From Chlorobaculum parvum NCIB 8327 (GTDB taxonomy: Bacteria > Bacteroidota > Chlorobiia > Chlorobiales > Chlorobiaceae), in assembly GCF_000020505.1 (NCBI RefSeq), contig NC_011027.1, forward strand, positions 2,216,001-2,280,000: a DNA stretch of 64,000 nt, read 5' to 3'. Of the stretch, positions 37,284 to 45,484 are shown piece by piece; the stretch's first letter is position 1, and every line of letters begins with the position of its first letter. The translations under genes and the position numbers were made by a program. Below the pieces are notes generated by a model. The model was not told the DNA's origin. It did no database searches and saw only the letters and a program-made list of their open reading frames with translations.

Positions 37284-38336
37284 TCAGTGATGACCGGAAG
37301 CTTCAAGCTCGTGGCTGTCATGGCTCTCATGAGCCGTAGCCAGACCGATGAACAGCGCCGAGAGCATCGTGAAAACAAATGCCTGCAGGAATGCAACAAA
37401 TATTTCAAGCAGATAGATGAAGATCGCGAACGGAACCGATACGGCAGCCGCCACAATATAGCTTTCCAGAATGAAGCTGATAAAAATAAGACTGAGAATG
37501 ATGATGTGACCTGCGGTCATGTTCGCGAAAAGACGAATGGTCAGTGCGACCGGTTTCGTGAACTGTCCGATGATTTCGATCGGAATCATAATGATCCAGA
37601 GCGACCAGTGCGTGCCCGCCGTCAAATGTTTGACATATCCTCCGACGCCAAGCTCCTTGAAAGCAGCAATCTGGGTGATAAAGAAGGTGAAAATCGAAAG
37701 GGCAAGAGTAACGTTGATATTGCCGGTAGCAGTAGCACCGTAGGGAATCAGACCGAGAAGGTTACAAACGAGGATAAAGAAAAACACTGAGATGAGATAC
37801 GGAAGGTGCTTCTCGTAACCGTGCCCGATATTCGATTTGGCGACATCGAGGCGGATAAAATCAACGAGCGCCTCCATGACGTTGGCAATACCGCTGGGAG
37901 CCTGCTTGACCGATATTTTTTTGACTCCGGCACCGGCAGCCGCACCGACAAGGATCAGAATAACGGCTGCGACCCACATCATCACCACATGCTTGGTGAT
38001 CGAAATATCGAGTGAGCCGAGCTGAAGATGCGGAAGTTCGATTTCGCCGAAAGGCTCGAAGGCAAGCACATTGCTATCCTGAACGTGATGCATGATCACA
38101 TCACCGGCCTTCTCCTCATGCCCTTCGACAGCCGATTCATGAGCGGTTTCGACGTGAGTCCCTGCTGCATTATGTACTTCTACCGGAGCGTGAACCTCGG
38201 CAGGAGCGGCAGCTGCGGGCAGCGATTCATGAGCAGACATATCTTCCTGCACCGGATTGGCGCACACGAGACTGTTCAGACTCAGGAGAACAGGCACAAT
38301 CAGTGCCAGAATTTTCGAATTCGCTTTAACTCGCAT
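37284..38336 (-). CDS. atpB: ATP synthase F0 a subunit with long N-terminal extension
   Basis: 350 aa, longer than the usual 230-270. A signal-like hydrophobic N-terminus ([18 protein letters not shown]) is followed by about 75 residues rich in His, Ala and Glu ([33 protein letters not shown]), then the membrane domain. The essential arginine is in [19 protein letters not shown] His-rich end ([15 protein letters not shown]) closes the protein. The a subunit forms the proton half-channels against the c-ring. It precedes atpE by 131 bp. Confidence 0.93.
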
Positions 38337-38345
38337 ACCGGCTTG

Positions 38346-38738
38346 TCAGTTTCTTGCAGCGTTTTTTTTCTGTTGGTTTTTTTTCTGATAAGCGAGAACC
38401 TCGATTACCAGATACATGCAGTAGAAGGTGATGAAGGATACGACAAAATCGATGGGCTTGACGAGACCAAGCAGATTGATGACCAGCACCAGCGCCATGA
38501 CCACCAGAAGCCTGAGTGCAACTCCGCCGAACACGACCAGCGTGAAAACCTTGGATTCCTTCTCAAAAGCATATTCAAAGAGCAGATAGCCTACCAGGCT
38601 ATTGAGGATAACCATGAGCCAGGCAACGAAAACCGAGCCCATGTCGACCGGGTAACTTGCAGCTCCCCAGTACACAACCCCCCATAAAATGACGGACAAG
38701 ATAAATAACTTTATAAGAAAATCAAACAACGGCTTCAT
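38346..38738 (-). CDS. Small ATP synthase operon membrane protein (AtpI-like)
   Basis: 130 aa with about four hydrophobic helices (LFILSVILWGVVYWG, VFVAWLMVILNSLVGYLLFE, FGGVALRLLVVMALVLVINL, VSFITFYCMYLVIEVLA) and a basic tail. Position between atpZ-like and atpB genes, with 4-bp overlap to the former, indicates an ATP synthase assembly or Mg2+-related accessory role like subunit I; sequence similarity to AtpI is weak by eye. The conserved-looking RLL in helix 3 is a possible family element. Confidence 0.7.
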   Translation of the reverse strand: MKPLFDFLIKLFILSVILWGVVYWGAASYPVDMGSVFVAWLMVILNSLVGYLLFEYAFEKESKVFTLVVFGGVALRLLVVMALVLVINLLGLVKPIDFVVSFITFYCMYLVIEVLAYQKKNQQKKNAARN

Positions 38739-39031
38739 ATCCGTAGATCCTTTTCATGATTTCCGCGTTGCTGCTGGTTGAGGTCATGGTTGCGATTGGC
38801 TTTCCGGACGATCTTCATGAGCACAAGTCCCATGCCGACCATCCCGACAAGCACTCCGGCAAGCATCAGCAGCGGCGAGGTGCCGAGTTTCGAATCGCCC
38901 CAGTAACCGAGGAACACGAAAAAAGCGAAACTTGCCGCAATCTGCACGCCGACGCCAAGATAATCCGACATCGCCCTGACCGATCTGCCAAACTGGTCGG
39001 GGAATTTATCCTTTTTTCTGTCATAAACCAT
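38735..39031 (-). CDS. AtpZ/AtpI-like F0F1 ATPase accessory protein
   Basis: 98 aa from the ATG at 39031, chosen because GGGGAGG lies 6 bases upstream. Two hydrophobic segments (VGVQIAASFAFFVFLGYWGD and a Gly/Met-rich LAGVLVGMVGMGLVL) and a polar Asn/Gln-rich tail match the 'putative F0F1-ATPase subunit' AtpZ family. It is the first gene of the atp operon. The galE stop is 52 bp upstream, so galE readthrough is possible. Confidence 0.82.
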   Translation of the reverse strand: MVYDRKKDKFPDQFGRSVRAMSDYLGVGVQIAASFAFFVFLGYWGDSKLGTSPLLMLAGVLVGMVGMGLVLMKIVRKANRNHDLNQQQRGNHEKDLRI

Positions 39032-39083
39032 CACAATCCTCCCCTTTGCCATCAAAACGAAAACTGAAACCCGCCGATCGCCG

Positions 39084-40070
39084 TCAGGAACGGGAATCCG
39101 TCATCACGTCGCGATATACATTCCAGGTCGATTCGACGAGCGTATCGAGATCGCTGTACTGTGGCATCCAGCCCAGCAGTTCACGCGCCTTGGCCGAAGT
39201 GGCCACAAGTACCGGCGGATCCCCCGGCCTGCGCTCCACCACCCGGGCAGGAATCGGCTGGCCGGTGATGCAGCGGGAAGCGTCGAGCATCTCGAAAACA
39301 GTCACCCCGGTCTCGCTGCCAAGATTGACCGAAAGACTACTCCCGGTCTGGAGGACCTTTTCGAACGCCAACACATGAGCAACCGCCAGATCGTTGACGT
39401 GGATGTAATCACGAATACAGGTTCCATCCCGCGTATCGTAATCATCGCCGAACACCAGCAACTCCTTGCGCATTCCCACGGCAGTCTCCATAACGAGCGG
39501 CAGCAGATTGGCCGTGGTCAGCTCAAACCCCCTGACCCTTCCGCGGACGTCGTAGCCCGCGGCATTGAAATACCTGACCGAGGCGAATTTCAAGCCTTTC
39601 AGCTGGTCGTACCACTCCAGCATCCGCTCGATCTCGAGCTTGGTAAAGCCGTAGTAGTTGGTCGGATCTTTGGGATGATTTTCGTCTATCGGCAGATAAG
39701 CCGGATTACCGAAAATGGCTGCGGATGAAGAGAAGAGAAAGCAGCGAATTCCGCTTGCCGCTGCTGCGTTGATCACCGAAACGGCACCGCAGATATTGGT
39801 TGTCGAAAACTTCTCGGGCTTGACCATCGACTCGCCCGCCGCTTTCAGGCCCGCCAGGTGCACGCAACCGTCAAAGCCGCGCTCCATGACTGACGAAACC
39901 GCTTCGGTATCGAGAATATCACCGAAAACAAACTCCGCCTCCTCGAACAGGTTCATTTCACGACCCGTCGAAAGATTGTCGAACACCGTCACCTGGTAGC
40001 CACGATCGAGAAACTCACGAGCCACATGACTACCGATATAACCAGCACCGCCGATAACGAGAATCTTCAT
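39084..40070 (-). CDS. galE: UDP-glucose 4-epimerase
   Basis: 328 aa short-chain dehydrogenase/reductase. NAD-binding motif KILVIGGAGYIGSHVAREFL at the start, catalytic YxxxK in TNYYGFTKLEIERML, and GDPPVLVATSAKARELLGW near the end. It interconverts UDP-glucose and UDP-galactose for envelope polysaccharide and sugar catabolism. The gene is divergent from pgeF (207 bp apart) and upstream of the atp genes. Confidence 0.92.
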   Translation of the reverse strand: MKILVIGGAGYIGSHVAREFLDRGYQVTVFDNLSTGREMNLFEEAEFVFGDILDTEAVSSVMERGFDGCVHLAGLKAAGESMVKPEKFSTTNICGAVSVINAAAASGIRCFLFSSSAAIFGNPAYLPIDENHPKDPTNYYGFTKLEIERMLEWYDQLKGLKFASVRYFNAAGYDVRGRVRGFELTTANLLPLVMETAVGMRKELLVFGDDYDTRDGTCIRDYIHVNDLAVAHVLAFEKVLQTGSSLSVNLGSETGVTVFEMLDASRCITGQPIPARVVERRPGDPPVLVATSAKARELLGWMPQYSDLDTLVESTWNVYRDVMTDSRS

Positions 40071-40277
40071 AGCCGGAACGCAAGGTTGTGAGTTTCGGGA
40101 AAGCCAAAGATAACACTTCCTGACGGAAAAAGAGCGGAAAGATCATGCCGGGAAAAGCCCTGCACTGCATCCTCATGCTCGCTTGGAACTGCCTGATGAA
40201 ATGCACAACTTCAAATCAGAGGCTGATACTCATTACAGCGCCTGAACCAACTCCTGCAAACCATCGAGCAAAAAATC

Positions 40278-41054
40278 ATGCCTAAGAGCTCTGGAATAAC
40301 TCCGCTTCGACCATCAATTTTCAACGGCATTGCGGGGCTTGTGGCGCTTCAGACGACCCGCATGGGAGGCATGAGTGCTGCGCCGATGGAGTCGCTGAAT
40401 TTCGGGACGCATGTCGGAGACGATCCGGAGTGTGTGCGGGAGAATGAGCAGCGGCTTTGCGCTTTTCTGGGGATCAGCCCCGGGAGCATCGTGACGACCG
40501 GGCAGGTGCATGGCACGGAGATTGCCATCGTCACAAAACCGGGCAAGCTCGATGGATATGACGCGCTTATCACCAATACCCCTGGAATCTTCGTCGGTAT
40601 CCTGACCGCCGATTGCTATCCGATTTTGATCCACGACCGCCGGACGGGAGCCTGCGGCGCAGCACATGCAGGATGGCAGGGCACGGCAGGTCGCATCGCC
40701 GAAAAGACGGTCGAAGCCATGAGCGAAGCATTCGGAAGCCGTCCGGAGGATTGCCTCGCCTGGGTCGGCACCGGCATTTCAAGCGAACGCTACGAAATAG
40801 GCGCGGAAGTAGCGGCCCGTTTCGAGCACAGCTACTTCAAGCCATCGCCATCCGGCGAAGGGCGGAAACTGCTCGATCTCTCGGCGGCGAACCGCGACCA
40901 GCTTCTCGAAGCGGGCATCCCGCCGTCGCAGGTGCAGTGCTCGGAGTTCTGCTCATACCGGGACGCCGACCGATTCTTCTCCTACCGCCGAGACAACGGC
41001 AAAACCGGTCGGATGCTCGCGCTGATCGGGCTCAGGACCTCTTCAACCCCCTGA
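40278..41054 (+). CDS. pgeF: PgeF/YfiH (LACC1) family protein
   Basis: 258 aa. The metal ligands of the family are visible: TTGQVHGTEIAIV, LTADCYPILIHD and AAHAGWQGTAGRIAEK (His, Cys, His). Relatives were described as polyphenol oxidases and purine nucleoside phosphorylases, and in E. coli as acting on misincorporated peptidoglycan precursors; the natural role here is not known. Its 3' end overlaps the converging small gene at 41032 by 23 bases. Confidence 0.9.
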   Translation: MPKSSGITPLRPSIFNGIAGLVALQTTRMGGMSAAPMESLNFGTHVGDDPECVRENEQRLCAFLGISPGSIVTTGQVHGTEIAIVTKPGKLDGYDALITNTPGIFVGILTADCYPILIHDRRTGACGAAHAGWQGTAGRIAEKTVEAMSEAFGSRPEDCLAWVGTGISSERYEIGAEVAARFEHSYFKPSPSGEGRKLLDLSAANRDQLLEAGIPPSQVQCSEFCSYRDADRFFSYRRDNGKTGRMLALIGLRTSSTP

Positions 41055-41238
41055 CGGCCACCAGCATGGTGCCGAGTTTTTCTTCGAGGGCCTGAAGGGC
41101 GGCGATGTCGTCCGGGTTGAGGTCATCCGATACGACATCGTAGGTGGAGAACGAAAGCAGGGTTTTGCCGAGCTTCTGTTCGAGGGAACGAATCTCTTCG
41201 AGTTGCTCAGAGGTGAGTTTGGACAGGCTGGATAACAT
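41032..41238 (-). CDS. Small hypothetical protein
   Basis: 68 aa, acidic with Leu and Glu heptads: MLSSLSKLTSEQLEEIRSLE and later DDIAALQALEEKLGTMLVAV suggest two helices and possibly a coiled coil. A helix start LSKLTSEQLEEIRSLE resembles small Chlorobi proteins of unknown function, but I cannot name a family. GGAGATGC lies right before the ATG. It overlaps the end of pgeF antiparallel. Confidence 0.6.
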   Translation of the reverse strand: MLSSLSKLTSEQLEEIRSLEQKLGKTLLSFSTYDVVSDDLNPDDIAALQALEEKLGTMLVAVRGLKRS

Positions 41239-41444
41239 GATGCATCTCCTTATTATGCGCCGGGTGACGCCGTTAAACGATTCTGAGGGAATCCAGAGAA
41301 CATCCCGCCCTGAAGAGCGGTGAATTTATTGGCCTCGCTGTTGGTTAACAGCTCTTTTTGGTCTAAATTGGCAATTCTAAATAAAGTGCGCCGGCACTTC
41401 CGTTTTTTACCCGTCTCTTATTCTAATAAAGACAATTATCGACA

Positions 41445-42462
41445 ATGAGCAACAATGACCTCCTGAACTACTACCACAGGGCCAACGAGCTGGTCTTCAA
41501 GGGCCTCATCGAGTTCAGCTGCATGAAAGCCGCTATCGAACTTGACCTTTTCAGCCACATGGCCGAAGGGCCCAAGGACCTCGCAACGCTGGCTGCCGAT
41601 ACCGCTTCGGTGCCGCCCCGTCTCGAAATGCTCCTTGAGACACTCCGCCAGATGCGCGTCATTAAACTTGAGGATGGAAAGTGGTCATTGACCGAGTTCG
41701 CAGAAGTACATGTTCTCCCCGAACCCGAAAGAGCCGAACCTGCATCAGACCCCGGTTGCCAAGGCGATGGCGTTCCTTGCCGATGATTTCTACATGGGCC
41801 TTGCCGACGCCGTTAGGGGCCAGAAGAACTTCAAGGGCCAGGTGCCCTATCCGCCGGTTACCCGCGAAGATAACCTCTACTTCGAGGAAATTCACCGCAG
41901 TAATGCAAAGTTCGCTATCCAGCTCCTGCTCGAAGAGGCCAAGCTCGACGGCGTCAAGAAGATGATCGACGTCGGCGGCGGCATCGGCGACATCTCCGCT
42001 GCCATGCTCAAGCACTTCCCGGAACTCGATTCGACGATTCTGAACCTGCCCGGCGCCATCGATCTGGTCAATGAAAACGCCGCCGAGAAGGGCGTAGCCG
42101 ATCGTCTTCGCGGCATCGCCGTCGATATTTACAAAGAGGACTACCCGGAAACCGACGCGGTCATGTTCTGCCGTATCCTCTACTCGGCAAACGAGCAGCT
42201 CTCGACCATCATGTGCAAAAAGGCGTTTGACGCCATGCAGTCCGGCGGTCGTCTGCTGATTCTCGACATGGTGATCGACGATCCGGAAAACCCGAACTTC
42301 GACTACCTGAGCCACTACATCCTCGGCGCTGGAATGCCTTTCTCGGTGCTCGGCTTCAAGGAGCAGGCCCGCTACAAGGAGATTCTCGAAAGCCTCGGCT
42401 ACAAGGATGTCACCATGGTGCGCAAGTACGACCACCTGCTCGTTCAGGCTGTGAAGCCGTAA
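41445..42462 (+). pseudogene. bchU: Frameshifted bacteriochlorophyll C-20 methyltransferase bchU
   Basis: BchU methylates the C-20 meso position of the chlorin ring, the step that makes bacteriochlorophyll c rather than d. Here it is split into two frames: the first runs from the ATG at 41445 through the dimerisation and substrate-entry part (KWSLTEFAE) and then stops at 41786; the second holds the SAM domain (MIDVGGGIGDISAAMLKHF, motif I). Comparison with the C. tepidum protein, recalled as ...EFADYMFSP..., shows one extra base at 41703-41706 (GAAG for GAC), after which TACATGTTCTCC continues. Removing one base gives 338 codons, the length of intact BchU. Everything else is undamaged, so the loss is recent. 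The gene is monocistronic. Confidence 0.93.
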
Positions 42463-42503
42463 GAGCTCGGAGGGCAAGAGATTCCATTACTTGATCCTTC
42501 GCT

Positions 42504-42533
42504 GAAAAGGCTGCCTCATCGGGCAGCCTTTTC
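42504..42533. terminator. Terminator after bchU
   Basis: A 12-bp stem (GAAAAGGCTGCC with GGCAGCCTTTTC) around a 6-base loop; A-rich start and T-rich end give a usable structure on both strands. Confidence 0.85.
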
Positions 42534-42585
42534 TCGTTAGATGATGGGGACAAAGGAACCATTTCCTGGATGCCCAAGAGCAATA

Positions 42586-42610
42586 GGGCAGGCGCGAGAC
42601 CTGCCCCTAC
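42586..42610. repeat. Small interspersed hairpin repeat (GGGCAGG type)
   Basis: GGGCAGG pairs with CCTGCCC around CGCGAGA, then CTAC. Elements reading GTAGGGGCAGG... on the other strand are common between genes in several bacterial groups. It lies between bchU and the CoA-transferase gene. Confidence 0.65.
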
Positions 42611-42659
42611 AAAACCACCAATCAACGGCAGCGCGGCAAATTCCCCCAATTATCCATTA

Positions 42660-43958
42660 TCAATTGTCAACCGGACAGTTGCTCTTCCGTCCGTAAAGCT
42701 CGTGCGCCTGGCGGAGGATCTCTTCGCGGAAGTCGGGGTGGGCGATGGTGGCCATCGCTTCTGCTCGCTGGCGGAGGTTTTTGCCGTGCAGGTTGACGAT
42801 GCCGTATTCGGTCACGACGTACTGCACGTGCGCCCGCGTCGTCACCACGCCCGCGCCGGGCTTGAGCTGCGTCACGATGCGCGATTCGCCCTTGCGGGTG
42901 GTTGCGGGCAGCGCAATGATTGGCTTGCCGCCGGGGGAAAGCGCCGCGCCGCGGATGAAGTCCATCTGGCCACCGACGCCTGAAAAGTGGCGGTGGCCGA
43001 TGGAGTCAGCACACACCTGGCCGGTCATGTCGATCTCGATCGCACTGTTGATGGCTGTCACCTTTGGGTTTTTGCGAATCTCCTTCGTGTCGTTCACGTA
43101 GTCCGAGCCGAACATCTCGACCAGCGGGTTGTCGTCCACAAAATCGTAGAGTTTGCGGCTGCCGATAAGAAAGCTCGCCACGATGATCTCGTTGTGCGTC
43201 CTCTTGTGGCGGCCGGTGATGACCCCCTTTTCAACCAGATCGACCACGCCGTCGGAAAACATCTCCGAGTGGATGCCCAGATCCTTGTGGTTCGTCAGCG
43301 CGGCAAGCGTCGCGTCGGGAATCGCGCCGATGCCCATCTGCAGAGTCGCACCGTCCTCGACAATCGAGGCGATGTGCTGGCCGATCTGGCGCTCGACGTC
43401 GGTCAGTTCGTGCGGAGGAATCTCCGGCAGCGGATCCTCAACCTCGACCAGCGCGTGAATCTTGCTGACGTGCAGCAGCCCTTCGCCGTGCGTGCGCGGC
43501 ATGTGGGGGTTGATCTGCGCAATGACGTGTTTAGCGGTGTGCACGGCGGCCCTGGCCGCATCGACTGACACACCGAGCGAGCAGTAACCGTGCCGATCGG
43601 GCGGGGAGACGTGCACCAGCGCCACATCGAGCGGCATGACGTTGTCGTAGAACAGCGCAGGCACGTCGCTCAGGAAAATCGGAATCGCGTCGGCATAGCC
43701 ACACTGCACGGAAGAACGAACGTTCCGGCCAACGAAAAAGGCGTTGAGCCTGAAGCTTTGCTGGTACTCGGGCCTGACGTAGGCCGCGTCGCCCTCGGTG
43801 TGCAGACTGACGATCTCGACGTCACGCAACTCATCGGCCCGGCCAACCATCGCGGCGACCAGTCGCTGCGGCGTTGCGGCCGCGGTATGAATGAACACTC
43901 GGTCGCCCGATTTGATCGCCATGACGGCCTCTTCGGCAGATATTGTCCGGTAGGACAT
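42660..43958 (-). CDS. Acetyl-CoA hydrolase/transferase family (4-hydroxybutyrate CoA-transferase-like)
   Basis: 432 aa. Family I CoA-transferase with the catalytic glutamate in LGIHSEMFSDGVVDLVEKG, preceded by LQMGIGAIPDATLAALTNHK and followed by GVGGQMDFIRGAALSPGGKP and VVTEYGIVNL. It transfers CoA between acetate or other short acids and acyl-CoA, or hydrolyses acetyl-CoA. In a green sulfur bacterium it could serve acetate assimilation; the exact substrate cannot be read. It is monocistronic and the dcw cluster follows upstream. Confidence 0.9.
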   Translation of the reverse strand: MSYRTISAEEAVMAIKSGDRVFIHTAAATPQRLVAAMVGRADELRDVEIVSLHTEGDAAYVRPEYQQSFRLNAFFVGRNVRSSVQCGYADAIPIFLSDVPALFYDNVMPLDVALVHVSPPDRHGYCSLGVSVDAARAAVHTAKHVIAQINPHMPRTHGEGLLHVSKIHALVEVEDPLPEIPPHELTDVERQIGQHIASIVEDGATLQMGIGAIPDATLAALTNHKDLGIHSEMFSDGVVDLVEKGVITGRHKRTHNEIIVASFLIGSRKLYDFVDDNPLVEMFGSDYVNDTKEIRKNPKVTAINSAIEIDMTGQVCADSIGHRHFSGVGGQMDFIRGAALSPGGKPIIALPATTRKGESRIVTQLKPGAGVVTTRAHVQYVVTEYGIVNLHGKNLRQRAEAMATIAHPDFREEILRQAHELYGRKSNCPVDN

Positions 43959-44104
43959 AAACGCACTCTCCTTGTTGAACTGGTTGCGGGCATTCCGCTC
44001 CTCGGCCAGCCTGACGCGGCTACGAAAAGGCGGATGCCCCGGAAATGTTTTAATGAACGCCTTGCTTCTGAAACGAATGAGAAAACAATGGTTTCAGGGT
44101 AGGG

Positions 44105-44134
44105 CCGGGAAAAGCGGCCTCGCCCTTTTCCCGG
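44105..44134. terminator. Hairpin just after ftsZ
   Basis: A 10-bp perfect stem (CCGGGAAAAG with CTTTTCCCGG), 6 bases after the ftsZ stop. A poly-T tail is missing on the minus strand, so it may be a terminator of weak type or an mRNA-stabilising stem for the end of the dcw transcript. Confidence 0.5.
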
Positions 44135-44140
44135 TATGCC

Positions 44141-45433
44141 TTACGGCAGGGGAGAGTTGTTTTTCCGGCGCAGATAGGCCGGGGTATCGGTCGAACCTTT
44201 CTCAATCTGTTCGTTATCGCCGCTTTCGGGCGTAAACGGCGCCTTGCTTTCCGAAGATTCCCCGGTACGGCCGATGTCGAAAGGCTCCGTAATGGAGAGG
44301 TTTCTGCGGATATAGGCCGGAATTTTGCGATCTTCAACCGCCTGTTCGGGCATCCCGACGGCGGCCGGATGGGTCGGGCGGCCAAACCCCTGCGCCGACG
44401 GCGGCTTGGGCACCGAAGCCTCCTTTCGGCCAGGCGCCGATGGCTGCTGCTCATGTGACGGCTCCACTCTTTTGAAACCGGTGACGATCACCGTCACGCG
44501 AATCTCACCGCTAACCTGCGGTTCGTCGACGTAGCCGTTGATGATTTTTGCCTCGCTACCGACCTGCTCCTCGATGTAGTTCATGGCCTCGGCAATGTCG
44601 CGCATGGTCACGTCGCCGGTGATGTTCACCAGCACCCCCTTGGCGCCGCGCATCGCGACCCCCTCCATCAGCGGGCTGGTGACGGCATCCGATGCAGCCT
44701 TCAGGGCGCGACGCTCTCCGGCAGCAGCTGCCGAGCCCATGACCGCATCTCCCGCGCTCTGCATGATGCTGCGGACATCGGCAAAATCAACATTGACGTG
44801 TCCGTGGTGGGTGATGATATCGGCAATGCCCTTGACCGCACGGAACAGCACGTCGTTGGCCATGTTGTAGGCCTCGGTAGCGCTGACCCCTTCATCGGCG
44901 ATGCTCAGGATTTTCTCGTTTTCGACGATGATGAGCGTATCGATATACTTGCGCAGCTCGGTGATTCCCCCATCAGCGATGCGTGCCTTGATCTGCCCCT
45001 CGAAGCTGAACGGGCGGGTAACCACACCGATGGTGAGAATGCCCATGTTGCGGGCGATAGAGGCCACGATCGGGGCCGCGCCGGTGCCGGTGCCCTTGCC
45101 CATGCCCGCGGCGATAAAGACCAGATCCGCGCCGCGAAGTTGGGTCGCGATCAGTTCACGGTCGTCCTCGGCAGCCAGCCGACCTTTACCCGGGTCGGCT
45201 CCTGCGCCGAGCCCGTTGGTTGCCTTCTTGCCTATCTGCACCCGTACCGGGGCTTTCGAGTTCAGAAGCGCCTGCCGGTCGGTATTGAAGACAACGAATT
45301 CGGTGCCGCTGATCTTCCTGTCAATCATGTTGTTGACCGCGTTGCCGCCGCAACCGCCGACACCGACAATCTTGATGTTGACTCCGCTGCCCTGATCGGC
45401 GTCGAACAGGCCCGGATCGAGTTCAAATGCCAT
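44141..45433 (-). CDS. ftsZ: Cell division protein FtsZ
   Basis: Tubulin-like GTPase that forms the Z-ring. [12 protein letters not shown] at about residue 27 and the tubulin signature [12 protein letters not shown] at about residue 110 bind GTP. Then come the T7 loop and a variable Pro/Glu-rich C-terminal linker; near the end [11 protein letters not shown] and [11 protein letters not shown] resemble the conserved membrane-tether peptide twice. At 430 aa it has normal length. It is the last gene of the dcw cluster, 51 bp after ftsA. Confidence 0.97.
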   Translation of the reverse strand: MAFELDPGLFDADQGSGVNIKIVGVGGCGGNAVNNMIDRKISGTEFVVFNTDRQALLNSKAPVRVQIGKKATNGLGAGADPGKGRLAAEDDRELIATQLRGADLVFIAAGMGKGTGTGAAPIVASIARNMGILTIGVVTRPFSFEGQIKARIADGGITELRKYIDTLIIVENEKILSIADEGVSATEAYNMANDVLFRAVKGIADIITHHGHVNVDFADVRSIMQSAGDAVMGSAAAAGERRALKAASDAVTSPLMEGVAMRGAKGVLVNITGDVTMRDIAEAMNYIEEQVGSEAKIINGYVDEPQVSGEIRVTVIVTGFKRVEPSHEQQPSAPGRKEASVPKPPSAQGFGRPTHPAAVGMPEQAVEDRKIPAYIRRNLSITEPFDIGRTGESSESKAPFTPESGDNEQIEKGSTDTPAYLRRKNNSPLP

Positions 45434-45484
45434 ACTATTCTATCCCTTGTTTATCCTGCCACTGCAGGATGCATTCTATGCTGA

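Noticed and set aside
41710-42462. Separate functional methyltransferase starting at 41710
   Set aside because: The ATG is an internal codon of BchU with no ribosome site; the frame is explained better by the one-base insertion.
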